A DNA stretch of 64,000 nt from Allacma fusca (taxonomy: Eukaryota > Arthropoda > Collembola > Symphypleona > Sminthuridae), in contig OX359246.1 in assembly GCA_947179485.1 (NCBI GenBank), positions 60,429,632 through 60,493,631 of the forward strand. Reading direction: 5' to 3'. Position numbers and translations under genes: made by a program. Shown here piece after piece: positions 36,395-47,799 of this stretch; positions within the stretch are counted from its first letter, which is position 1; every line of letters begins with the position of its first letter. The notes under the pieces were generated by a model that saw only the letters and a program-made list of their open reading frames with translations, made no database searches and had not been told where the DNA came from.

Positions 36395-37341
36395 ATCACT
36401 GTCCGGCCAACTGCCGCACCCAAAACTGCCACCAGGAGAACTGCCACAATAATTGTTTGCTGCCTATCCAAAATAGCAAGTGATAACAACTGCCACCCGG
36501 AGAACTGCCACAAGGAAATGCTAGCCGCATATTATGCTAAGTGACGTGGACAAAACACAACGTTAATGCAATGACACTTAGCATAGGTTTTTGCAGTGAC
36601 ATTTAGCAAAGGTTTTGCAACGTCACCGGAGATGGCCCAAACCAATGTTGCAAACATGGTAGTATTGTGTTAAAAGGGATATTAATGAGCTTTTACGCAT
36701 TTTTGTTTTTTGTGAAATTTGAAAATGAAGTTTCCTTACCGGATTTAACATCGGAAAATTTAAGCTAACGAATTCGAATTTACAACTTCTGCGCGATTTC
36801 CTGCGCAAACCAGGGCGAGATAGCCCAAACGTTTGGTCTGGTACCTCACAGCTGGGACATTGGTCCAGGTACCTCACAGACATCCCACAAAATGTCAATC
36901 CTGTCCCGAGTGGGCATGGGACGTGAGTTACTTGTTGGCATGCATTTTGCAATGTCAATTAGCACAGCATTTTGCAACGACGCTCAAAATAGGATTAGCC
37001 CATAAAATTTAGCATAGGTATTTGCAACAAGACTTAGCACATGGTTTGCAATGTCACTTACAATTAGCATACGTTTTGCAATGCCACTTACAATTAGCAT
37101 AGGTATTTGCAATGACTCTTAGCCAAGGTTTTGCAATGCCACTTAGCATAGGTATTTGCAATGACACTTAGCATAGGTATTTGCAATGACACTTAGCATA
37201 GGTATTTACAATGACACTTAGCATAGGTATTTGCAATGACACTTAGCATAGGTTTTGCAATGACACTTAGCATAGGTATTTGCAATGACACTTAGCATAG
37301 GTTTTGCAATGACACTTATTGTTAGCGTAGGCATTTTCAAT
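36395..37341. repeat. 24/25-bp minisatellite and a short CTGCCAC repeat
   Basis: From about 36938 to 37341, with a small outlying block at 36568-36622, units of 25 bp (GACACTTAGCATAGGTATTT then GCAAT) alternate with a 24-bp variant. Just before (36395-36520) the string GGAGAACTGCCACAA recurs. The 36623-36937 segment between the two blocks is non-repetitive and may be an insertion. No gene. Confidence 0.85.
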
Positions 37342-38382
37342 AATCGATGGTCCTTTGCTAATCTGAACCCCTCTTCATCCACCACTCTTCTATTTTCTAC
37401 TATAGCTCTCCAATATCCTACAAAATACTTTCTCAAGCTTGAACATAGACTCTTGGCAAACTCTTAAGAGGAATGGACTTATGGGTATTATATCTCCGTG
37501 ATTACTATTAAGTGTGGTGCCGTGTGGGCGATACCCAGCACACATTACTGCCAACCCTCTACCGTAAAACAAAGGGAATATTTCAAAATTTTGTGAAATC
37601 CTGAAATGGTCTTCAGGTGAAAACCGTTTAAGAGTGTCCATTCAAAATGTCATCAAAATTGGTTCATAAATGCCCGAGATTGAGCATACTTCTCACTTCC
37701 AGATTTCAGACTTTGAATCCCCGCCCCCTACTCGTTGAAGAGTACTTCTTCTGGCCTTAAGTTGCTCCAATTGGAGTCCTTTAACAATGACTATCAACAA
37801 TTTTACATATTCTTGTTGTAGACATTTCTCACACTTACTGTACAAGCTCATATAAACATTTTAGGGTATTACAGTCACTAGCTCGTGACGTCATGCTGCT
37901 ACATCAGATTGACGCTTAGCCCCTTATAGGAACTTACCCGATGAGGATGACCCGATCTGGGTGACGTTCATATAATATCATTATTTGACGTCAAATGGTT
38001 AACAGGACGTAATTAGTTGACGTGTATTCGAGTAAAAAATGTCCAAGATTTTGCCCTCAGATTGACGTCAAAATTTAACGTCGTACAGACGTCAGTTTAT
38101 ATCGTCTATTTAACATACATATACAACATCCATTTTACGTCTTTCGATGACATAAAAAGACTGCTTAACCACCATAGACACGTAATAAAATTTATAAGAG
38201 ATTTACAATTCAACATTTTTTCGTGTTTATTCCAACATTTAAAAAAGAAGTTCAAACAAATGTTTGAAAATTATATAATGTAATGAGTTCATGCTATTGA
38301 TTTCAATAATAAAATTTGACATGCATCAATAATGTTCATAATAAAGGTGAAAATGGACAGTAGCTATTAGCCTTCTGAAAGG

Positions 38383-39835
38383 TCAGCTTCGGAGTTCGGG
38401 TTTTGAGGTCTTGCTGGTACATCGGCCTTTCGCATGCCGCAACCAATATTTTCCCCATGTCTCTACATCCTTGTCAGAAGCTGTGCTTATGATTTTCCTG
38501 ACACTCCCTATAAACAATTTAATAATTTTTAGTGATTTGCATATATCTACGTAGATAATATATATGCAAATAAGTATATAATTTATTAAGTAATTTCTTA
38601 AACATTTCGGAGTGTGAAAATTACCAAAACGTAAATTAAGTATTCCTTCAAAATCCTTCAAAGGTGTTTTAGGCTTTACGTTCGTTTTTACTATTCCACA
38701 CCAATTGAAACCGGCAGCTACTTTATTTTTCAAAATTTTGCTCAGTACCCTTTCCGTAGCTTCTTTAATGGAAACTCCTCCAACGGTCGAAACCAAATTC
38801 ATCTAAATAGTCAGAATAAATTTGGAGTGCATTAAACAGTTTATCATTAAATTGCAAAATAGTTATTTACGCTTAAAACTATAGTTTCTCACCAAGAACT
38901 GTAAATGGTTCTCATCATGAAGTATATAGGTGTTACATGCTTGCAACTCCTCCAATGTTGTAATCGGCAACTTAGGACATCCCTCTGGGGTAGGAATAGA
39001 AGCCACCCCAGCCATTTTAATACATTTGTTGTCTCGAGAAAGTTCATCAACTTTACGAATTAATTCTTCGATTTTGTACAACATTTGCCTTTCCAAAGAT
39101 TTAGGTTTCTTTATCTGAAGCCCTAATCAATAACATGAATTGGAAAATATAGAACATTACATGCATTTAATTACACACAAAACTAAATATGGAAGCAAAA
39201 CAGTTCCGATCTATATTAGTTTGTATTTATGTAAGTACCAGTTTGTTGACCATCGGCAATCGCTTTTACTTCATCCACCATTAGCAAAGGGATATTCACA
39301 TCCATGAAAACGCTCCCTCGAGGTGATTCATCGGGATTAATTTCTGGCATCTCAAATTGAATATCTGGAGCTTCAGGTAGATTATTTGATGCAACAGTAT
39401 TTTCTCCAGAATCACTATCAGATGATTCCCGCCTAGAGGCGACCGCTTTTGAGCGTCTTCGCAATGGGTTTGTATGAGATACAGAATCTATGTCCGAGGT
39501 ATCCAGAAAATTATCGCACGTTGAACGGATCTCACCCAAATTGTCTGCAATAAACAATCATCAAAATGTTTCTTCAAATATGAATATTTGTTACTTATAA
39601 AATGGTCTAGAAAAACATTTAAACGGCGTGGATACCTGAAACAAATTTTAGTTTAATTGGACAGACTTTAGATTTGTCACTGGGTTTGGTCAAATTCTTA
39701 AATGCAGTAGCATAGTGATGATTTCCAGGCCACAAGCAGCTACTCTGATCTTGAGTCAACCATAACATGGGATTAATATCACAAGGTGTAGTTCCATCTT
39801 CTTTTCAGTTACAATCTCCACTAGCGCATACATCT
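38383..39835 (-). pseudogene. DUF4806-type accessory gene of the transposon
   Basis: Minus-strand exons in order: about 39830-39636 (SSCLWPGNHHYATAFKNL, the W-P-G start region usual in these proteins), 39557-39216 (acidic and Ser-rich linker), 39096-38863 (coiled segment, then TPEGCPKLPITTLEELQACN), and 38802-38383 (STVGGVSIKEATERVLSKIL, AAGFNWCGIV). The last two correspond to the DUF4806 domain, often found encoded by animal DNA transposons; its function is not known. Several exon frames are open and splice sites are plausible, but I cannot show that the whole message is intact. Confidence 0.55.
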
Positions 39836-39968
39836 GTTCATCAGGTATTAAATTAATTATTAGGTTATTAGGGATGAATTAAGGATTACGTCATATGGCA
39901 GAGGGGCCATTTTAGATCCAGTTTAGATGAACGCACAGGATAGTTGAAGACATCACATTTCTCCTCAA

Positions 39969-41706
39969 CTATTTGACCCAAATAATAAATTTTGTCACTT
40001 TCGCGAATGATATTTGCAAGTTTGTAAATGCAATTCTGATGACCAAAATAACACTCTTTGTAGAAAACTGTAAATTCCCTAATTCGAGTAACTGATACTG
40101 TTCAAATTGAGTAATCACATTCAAAATAGGGCCCATCTTGTGTTTAAATTTTAGCACTGGGGTTTCGTCCAGATTGGATGTGTTGATTATAGATCTCTCT
40201 TGAAGTCGTCGATGCAATTGCTGGAGGGGGTGATGATTTGCTCTAAGCATTCTCTTCATTTTTCCTAAGTAGGACTCGAATGGGAATGAGCTGAAATTGT
40301 CCAATGGTCCATGCCTTTTTGCATCGTCTGCAATATGTATTATGTTGTGAATATTGAACACAATTTCGCTTTCCCCGTAAATTGATTTAAAATGTTTTGC
40401 CCAGGTCTCCAGAAGTTGTTTCGCTAATGATAACAAATATGTGTTTTTGCCACACAAAATACGAATTCCCACACTTAATAACATGAAGTTTTCATATAAT
40501 GGCTTTAGAAGAGATTTTTGCAGCACTATTGGACCAAAGTAATAAAAGTTGTATAAAGTAAAAACTGCCTGCACTCCGTTGCTTTCCATTCACCAACCAT
40601 TTTTACATCTCTCGGCCTCCGTGCAAAGTAACATCCTAAATATGGTGAGCAGTTTAAAAGTCCGTCGGTAATTTCCTTGACTTTTGCTGAAGCCAATCTC
40701 ACTTTCAAGGGACCCTTTAACCACAGTTTGATCAACCGTTTTGTAACACCTAGATAAACTAAATGCATAGGATCAATTGGTACTTGGGATAACAAACCAA
40801 CATTAATTTGCTCGAGAGGAGATTTTTATCGACCGCGAATACCTGATGGTGCTCCTCCTGTAAACGGGAACTACAAGATTCGTCGGTTCTGAGATCAGCA
40901 TGAAAATCTGGGAAAGTAACCTTGTTGTTCCACTTTCCTCTTGTCACACAGCGCTCGCAACCATAATACCCTGTGTGTCCTACAGTGGATTTCAAACATG
41001 CCCTTGCGGGTGCAGCGATTATAAAAATACATTTTTGCACATTAACTTTCACCAGCGAGGACCGGAACATGACTCCCACCGTAGAAATGCTTTGTAGCTC
41101 ATTTATAAATGGCTATAAATATTCTTCAATATTAGATGGCTTGGACATTCCGACATAAGCAGCAATGATAAAAGGGGATTGAAGATTTGTTTCATTAACA
41201 ATGCCTTAGATAGGCCAACAGCTCTTATTGGTACTGTTGTACAAGGGCACTCCGTCTATATTGATCTTCAGTGTGAGTTCAAGCGAGCAAAAGCGTTTTT
41301 CTCTTTGTAAAGCTTCAATTATTCCCTTTAGCAATCCACGGTAATAGAATTCCCCGTTACATAATTTCTGAACTGATGTACTTGTTTCCGTTTTTAAAAG
41401 TGTTCTTGTTGTTTTTGGAAGCGAGACATTCAGGTTGGACAAAATTGTTAACAGAGAATCTAATGCATTATGTGTAATATTTTCACTTATGGCCCAGCGT
41501 CTCAGTTGGTCTTAAAAATCTTCACGAACCTCTTCATTTTCAGAAAAATCACTACTGTTTGAGCGCGTTGAAGTCTCGTCCGAATAATCCGACATTATTG
41601 AAGCGGTTTCATTGTATTCTAAATCGCTGTCTTGGTCTGTCTCAATTGGAGGATTACATATTCCTTCACAATGTTCTTCAGCACCGATTAGTGGTTCGGG
41701 GTTCAC
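39969..41706 (-). pseudogene. TNP2-like transposase, decayed
   Basis: Minus-strand pieces in order: an acidic N-terminal part from 41706, then LPKTTRTLLKTE with LKINIDGVPLYNSTNKSCWP (about 41442-41206), then CIFIIAAPARACLKSTVGHT with a CERC motif (about 41079), then QVPIDPMHLVYLGVTKRLIK (about 40790), and NIHNIIHIADDAKRHGPL with FPFESYLGKMKRMLR (40589-39969). The D-x-MHL and the NIDG...WPI blocks are the signature of TNP2/En-Spm-like transposases in animals. The pieces fall in different frames, so the copy seems inactive. Confidence 0.65.
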
Positions 41707-43039
41707 TTCATCAAATTTTCGCTTAACACAAAATCCAACTTCTATTTCAATGGTTTCACTTGCCTCAGTAAAAAACTATCTACTATTTTATTTATTTAAC
41801 GACGTTGTTGGCGCGTACACACTCTTTTTATAAGTAGACATATTTGAGGATGCTTAATATTAGCTGGATTTATATAAAAAGAACAAAACTCACCTTGAAA
41901 CGTCACACAATGTGCTCCCAAGTAATGGCGGTTGCAAATCGTTGGTTCATCTGACCATCTCAATTCATTTGTGCTGTAGACTGCTACATGATAAGCGCGC
42001 ATGCAGTTTTGGTAAAAAATTGATGTCAGCCAAACGTTTACACAAGGTACAATGAAGCTCAATGTGGAATGATATATTGACGTTACGTTGACGTCCTGGT
42101 GACGTAATCAATTTGATTGTCCTAATTTGACAATTTGATGACGTGACGATGCCATGACACGCATGCGCTTGCGTCAATATGGTTAATATTTAACGTTGCT
42201 GCAACATCGATTAAACCGTTGCTTTTAACATGCAAAGCAGAGCCAAATGGGACGTCAACCCGACGTAAGTACAATCTCTAAAATTGGTTGGTTAATTGTC
42301 AACTCAGAATTAGCATTAAACGGACCATCATAATTTCCTACGTTGGTCAGTTTTACGTCAGTTTACGTCGCTGACCATAAACTGACGTCAGATTTACCAA
42401 CCTCTCCTCATCGGGTAGTACGTAGCGCTGATCACAAATGATTCTAGTACTATTCAATTCTTCTGCTTCGAGGAGGCGCACTCTTCTAAAAAGTGTGCGC
42501 CATACTTATATTATGTATTCTACAGCTTCATGATACACAATATCATGTGCACTATTTAAAATACCTTGACCCCCATTTTTAAAATCGCTTCAGCCATCCT
42601 CGTCAGCGTGTTTGTAGTTGCAATTTTTGATGGTGGAGAAAAGTCTGTTCCAGGGGATTACACCTCTAAACGCATGAAAGCGAAACGTATTTGTTACATT
42701 ACATGTGTACATTTTAAATACAATTATAATTGCATTTAAAAAATTTAATGACCGTTTACAAATACAGGCAGCGATTAAGCATTAGGTAAGTGGAATTCCA
42801 TCTCACTGGCATGTCAATGATTAATTGTCGAAATGAAATATTATTTTGCTCACAATAATATTTCAGTGACTCCTCCAGCTGCTCAGATTTTCTAATCCTC
42901 TTGACAACTCTCTTTATCTATTTTAATACTGCTTATTAGTATATAGCATGCAATATTTGATATATAATTTATATAATAATTGTATACAATTTGATACAAT
43001 TATTTAAAAATAATTATATCAAATAAATCTTAAAAATTT

Positions 43040-44450
43040 AATCGTCTAACTTTTAAGTAAATAGATAGAGAGGTAGTCTTTTTGTTGCCCTGGAGATCCT
43101 TGTCGTCGTCGCCGTCGTCGTCAGAATAATTGTCATTATCAAAATCATCATCAGCGTTATCCTGGGAAGTTCCACTTGTAGGTGTTTTGGTAACTACCTT
43201 TAAAACGCTAAGTGAAGCTTGGCACGCTAAGTTTATAATGTGAGCTAGGCATCGAACCCGCCTGTCAGATTCGCGAAAATCAATTCCCTGAAAAATTTAC
43301 AATTACAGTTGCAAAAAAAATGATTTTTTCATTAGTTTCAAAACGCTTGATAAAAAATATTACTTCGTTCTGGAAATGACGCTCTAAAGCTTTGAACATG
43401 ATATCCATGTTACTGTATCGGTAGTAATTGCCAAAATTGTGTCCGTAATGTTGTAAGATTTAGCAACATTAATCAACGACAAAGCCAAATCCTCTCCAGC
43501 ATAGTGTCCTTTGAGTATGTCAAAATCAAGCACAACTTGATTAAAAACATAATTTTCGTCGACCCAAGAGGCTAATCTGCCATGAAATGATTTTCGGTTC
43601 GAAGACCTCCAGCAATCGGCGACTAGCGATACTTTTGATTTGACAGCCTGGTACAAAAAATAATTACGTCAGTTTAATTCTATGATACTTAAAGAACTTA
43701 AAAAATTAACCTTTAATTGTTCTGAAAGTTTCAGCTTTTCAGCTTGATACATAGCGATCATCCCTTTTTTAATGGTGTCACCATTTGGAATTTTCGGCTT
43801 AACTGTTCTTCCATAGCACATCATTTCCATGTAGGACTCAGTTTCAGTGATTATAAAAGGCTGGTTGGTAGAAACAATGAACTTTACAATAAGCCGCTTA
43901 AGTTCGTCTTGACTAAATTCCTGAAAAACCAGTTGCCATGTTTAAATATTTAAAAGATTATTTATAAGTCGTATGAGTTTTAATCAAAGCAAATAATTAG
44001 TAATTACCTGTCGCTGCTTATCAAACGCTTTTGCTAAAGCACCCTTATGGCTTGTACTAGTTGCCTTTTCAGACGATTCGTACTTGGCTAAATGAAACGT
44101 ACGCAAATGCTTGAGACGATTACTTTACTCGAAATTCTGCATTTTTATTAAGTATCAATAATCCAAATAAATTCCATAAATACATAGCCTGCATCGATCT
44201 AAACAATTATGTAGTACGATTCCAATAATTTCATCAGTAACTTATATTAAAATCAAAATACTGAATCTTACTTGCAGTGGTTGCATTTAAAATGTAGTCC
44301 CTGTTGGGTGAAATGGCTGTGCATTTTTGATTGTTTGGTTCGGACCTTCTTATTTTCTTCCGATGAGGGGACAGAATCTTCTGTTGCATCATCTTCGTCT
44401 ATCAACTCAACTACGCCTGTCAAAGAGTTTGTGTTAATATGTTCAGCCAT
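43040..44450 (-). pseudogene. hAT-family transposase, decayed and C-terminally truncated
   Basis: From 44450 down: an acidic N-terminus then a BED-finger start (SKMHSHFTQQGLHFKCNHC, exon end at 44272 with donor GTAAGA). The next exon, near 44140-44010, carries RLKHLRTFHLAKYESSEK, with a stop inside the finger. Then KVSLVADCWRSSNRKSFHGR with NITDTILAITTD (about 43656-43415), where the frame slips before MFKALERHFQNE. Finally RCLAHIINLACQASLSVLKV followed by an Asp-rich run (about 43260-43040). These blocks are diagnostic of hAT transposases. The C-terminal dimerisation region is absent. It is the only hAT transposase in a window with at least six hAT-like non-autonomous elements. Confidence 0.8.
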
Positions 44451-44603
44451 TAGAATTAACTAATTGTTTTAACTTTAATAGTAATGTACTAAATGGAGAG
44501 AGATTATACGTTGAAATCTGAGAGTAGTGACTGGTGGATACAGCGATTTTTTGTGATAATTTCATATTAGCGCCTTCGTCTCTACTGCAAATTCAAAAGT
44601 TTG

Positions 44604-44850
44604 CAACACTTGTGTGCACGTGTACGCGTACTCGTATATTGAGCATGTGGTACTCGAACTCGAACTCGATAACCCTTATGAGTATTTTTATTCGATTCGT
44701 ACTCGTTTGATACTCGTACTCGTAAGTATGTGAAAAATCGTTACCCGTAATCGAAACCCATTTCAAGTATCGAGTATTCACAAAACTTTGACCGTACTCG
44801 ACTCGAACTCGATACTCGCCGGTATACTCGAACTCGATAAGGAGCTATAA
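44604..44850. repeat. ACTCG-type degenerate repeat block
   Basis: Short units GTACTCGTACTCG, CTCGAACTCGA and ACTCGATA recur in both orientations over about 240 bp, just upstream of the hAT transposase start. The texture is that of the subterminal arrays of the defined hAT-like elements, but I found no clear inverted termini or 8-bp duplication. It may be the subterminal region of the transposase-bearing element, whose 5' side it flanks. Confidence 0.5.
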
Positions 44851-44859
44851 TCTGTACGT

Positions 44860-45900
44860 ATAGGGTATCTAAACGCATAAGGTAGCAAAATGTATAATAA
44901 TGTAATAGTCCCCCCAAATAGCATTCTAACATTCAGTCATCCACTCAGTCGTGTAGTATCCGTGAGTTAATCCCTATCAGTTTCAGTCCTATTAAAAGTC
45001 CTTAGCAAAAATCTCAGTCAGTCCAATATGTATTTCTTATGCATTTAAGGTCAGAAAAGTACCACGTGTTGAGCATACGCGTCTTCATGGACTCAATGTC
45101 GACAATTTTATAAATTTTCGAACTTACCATTTGAAATAATTTTTTTACATTCACAATTAGTGAGCTAGTAATTTGATAAATAATTATGAAAAGAACATGT
45201 TTTAGCTCACTGTTTCTAAAATTCGAAATAATGGAAAAAAGACTGGTCAAATATTAAAATATTTCCAGATTATCCGAAAATGCCGGCTCAAATACTTCAT
45301 CACGTTGCCAAACATTTCGAATCCTACAACCTTACGTCTAATAATATTGTATATGTGCAAACTGTACTGCCATTGAAATTTTCTAGAACCAACCGACAAA
45401 ATTAATTTTTTCAAACAGTTTTAGGATAATAACAAATATAATTCTGAATTCCCTTTGCAAGACGTTTTTGACCCCTGTTGTTGCAAATATAAAGCTCTGC
45501 AAAGCACCTATTTTAATTGTAAGCTACAAGAATTTAGTTAATAATAAGGATCTTATTTATTTATCATCATGCTTCAATGAGGTCACCGGAGCCAAAAATG
45601 GTTTAGTTTTTTGGTACTCAATTTTACTTACAGAACTTTACAATATTTCAGCGGTAATCCTACAAGATTTACAGCCTACATATGCTAATTTTGAGTTCCA
45701 GAAAAATGCATATTTGTACCTTTCTTGTGACTCAAGTTACCCAAACGTTGACGTAGTTCAATGGATTAAATTTTAGAAAAACTTTAAAAGAGCGGTCCAA
45801 GGAAATCAAATATTATTACTGTAATAAGCCATTTCCTGATATATAGTCATGTAAATATCAGTAAAACGAAAGAAGTTTTCCAATGTGCAATTTTTAATTT
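44860..45900. other. Intergenic stretch, no gene seen
   Basis: AT-rich; a 102-codon open frame at 45468 has no recognisable feature or splice context and is not called. Confidence 0.35.
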
Positions 45901-45910
45901 CTTAATATTT

Positions 45911-46112
45911 CCAGCTCGTTCAATTCACAGTTTAATCCTAAAAATGTCTAGAATCCACACAATTCCCTAATATTTTCCTTCATGAAGAAACTTTCTGATC
46001 AAAGAAAGGAGCTAATTGTGGATGCTAGAAAGTTAGACCGCCAGAATTTACATATCAGGAATATATTTTGTCCGAATATTTGGACTAAAGTTGATCCTGC
46101 AATCCAAGTCGA
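45911..46112 (+). pseudogene. Elongase exon-1 remnant 3
   Basis: Close copy of the remnant at 22675, from CCAGCTCGTTCAATTCACAG through AAAATGTCTAGAATCCAC to GCAATCCAAGTCGAAATTCG. As in the other units it is followed ~320 bp later by the TATA promoter of the four-helix family. Confidence 0.8.
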
Positions 46113-46431
46113 AATTCGTTGACAGGAATGCCTTGGGATTCTTGGGAAGAGGAAAAGAATAGAAGTGAGGAAAGCTCACTTATAATCAACATGCACCCTT
46201 TTCCCAGGAATTAGCATCGTTTCAATTTTTTTTCCCCATTCCTGTAATGGATTCGTTATGTTATAAAATATAGAAAACATTATATGTGCAGTTTAATTTG
46301 AAGCACATTGAATCAGTTTACTCATCCTTTGAAACTTCGCAAAGTCCAAGCAGAACCCAGTCTTGATTACACTAGTAGTTTGGGAAATAAACTGATAATA
46401 ATTAGTAATTATTTGGCATCTTATAAAAGCC

Positions 46432-46439
46432 ACACTCTC
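46432..46439 (+). promoter_or_regulatory. Conserved TATA promoter of the four-helix family, copy 3
   Basis: TATAAAAG then CCACACTCTCAATG. It is followed by a leader whose intron would end at the acceptor TTTTCATCTGGTCAG (ending ~46669), ~100 bp before the start codon at 46776. This gives the promoter, leader intron, gene layout of the family. Confidence 0.55.
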
Positions 46440-46775
46440 AATGTCCTTTAGGTCAGAATTTTTAGAGTGTCAAAACTTCTTGCGAAGTGAGGATTTCTGG
46501 TTTTCTCCTGAACAATTACCGCTTCCGTCCGATAAACCTCACAGACGTGTGGTTCTTCAGAATTACATGCATTCGTTAATAATTATTACAATTACTATGA
46601 TAAAGTAAATTTGAGATTTCAATTGCAAATACAGATACTGTTCTCACTCGACTTTTTTCATCTGGTCAGTTACTTCAAGAGTTGCTTGAGAGATCTTAAA
46701 GCTTTTACGGAAATTTATTCGACCTAACAGAGTCCGAGTCTACAGAGACACTTGATCAGAGAATTTTACCTAAAA

Positions 46776-47613
46776 ATGGAAAAGAAATACATTTGTTGTG
46801 GGACGACCGTTTGGACCAGAGTGATTACAAGTCTCAATATCGTGAGATTATTGTAGTGTCAATAAAAATTATTTAAATTAAATTATTTATTTATTAAGCT
46901 ATCTTGTTACCAACGCAATATATGAATTTTGATTTGTACAGTTTCATGATACCATGATACTGATGATGTACTTTGTCAGATATATTTTAGTTTGTGTCGG
47001 ATATCCTCGTCATGGTATTCATATTTAGAGTCGTTCATAGTGGAGACAATCGTATTGCAGGATGAAAGAATAGAGAGTAAGTATCACCTTCATATAAACA
47101 TTGTATATCAACAAGCGAATTTATTAATGAGATATCATTTAAATTGCACGTCTTGAGAGGGAACCTTTCTTTCTTTAAATATCAATTTTGTTTTCCCATA
47201 CAGACCATCGACTCAATGCTACGAACATCGTGTCACTTGTGGCTAATGTTGTTTCCATCATAATGGGAATAGTTCTCCTCGTAGTATCTTATCAGATAGG
47301 TTGAACTGTAATGACCAAATTTCCTTCAGTTCGCGTAATTCAATGTACTGCGATGTATTCATTATTGAGAAGGTTGACAGTTCCCTTGATTCGATTTAAG
47401 ATTTCTGAGTTTGAATAATTTAGAATCTATGTTTTTGACCCCATCAGAAAAAGTCTTATTCAAGCTTGGTTGATCATCGAAACCATTGATTATATTATTC
47501 GAGTAATCCTGGTCATTGTTATAGACGGCATCACCTGGGAGTCAATTTTAGAAATTTTTATCACCATTCGAAACGCCATATTTGTTTTATCGACCGTGAA
47601 CATACATACATAA
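46776..47613 (+). pseudogene. Four-helix membrane protein family, broken copy
   Basis: Exon 1 (46776-46841) reads MEKKYICCGTTVWTRVITSL and has a good donor. Exon 2 starts after TATATTTTAG at 46991 but runs into a TGA before its donor near 47076. Exon 3 (from 47204) keeps LVANVVSIIMGIVLLV but its 3' splice donor is damaged. Exon 4 (from 47448) lacks a few bases at its start relative to the intact copies and then reads LIQAWLIIETIDYIIRVIL in the expected frame, ending TAA at 47611. Recently dead. Confidence 0.75.
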
Positions 47614-47799
47614 GAACGACATCAAGAATCAAAACATACAAGAAATGAGAACAGAATCATTTGCGGTCAGCACAGCGTGCTAAGGGTCGAAGCCTCACTG
47701 TGTGATGTAATAGCGTAAGCAAGTAAAGCAATATAACCCAATAAATAACTAAAAGGGGCATTTTCATACCAGTGAGCGTCAACTACTGGTTATGAAATC

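Larger units (their letters stand above)
37941..42415 (-). mobile_element. DNA transposon with TNP2-like transposase and DUF4806-type gene
   Basis: Inverted ends TACCCGATGAGGA at the left (from about 37938) and the exact reverse complement at the right (to about 42417). Comparison with intron 1 of the intact copy A places the insertion just after a shared GAACT. The flanking bases allow a TA duplication with CCCGATGAGGA termini, but this is not certain. The interior has a run of minus-strand exons for two proteins. Subterminal parts repeat TGACGT-type strings (for example TTGACGTCAA and ACGTCAGTTTA). The layout matches En/Spm-like (CACTA/Mirage group) animal elements with an accessory gene. 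Confidence 0.72.
37797..42660 (+). pseudogene. Broken copy of the four-helix gene (intron 1 and exon 2 only)
   Basis: Sequence 37797-37930 (CAAGCTCATATAAACATTTT, AGTCACTAGCTCGTGACG) and 42430-42583 (TTCTGCTTCGAGGAGG, ACACAATATCATGTGCAC) match intron 1 of copy A at 20580-20860. Sequence 42584-42660 matches its exon 2 (frame IASAILVSVFVVAIFDGGE). The DNA transposon at about 37941-42415 separates the two intron parts. Exons 1, 3 and 4 were not found. The family therefore had at least five copies here. Confidence 0.75.

Noticed and set aside
45468-45776. A 102-codon plus-strand frame
   Set aside because: No recognisable domain, no promoter or splice signals, and no paralogue in the window.
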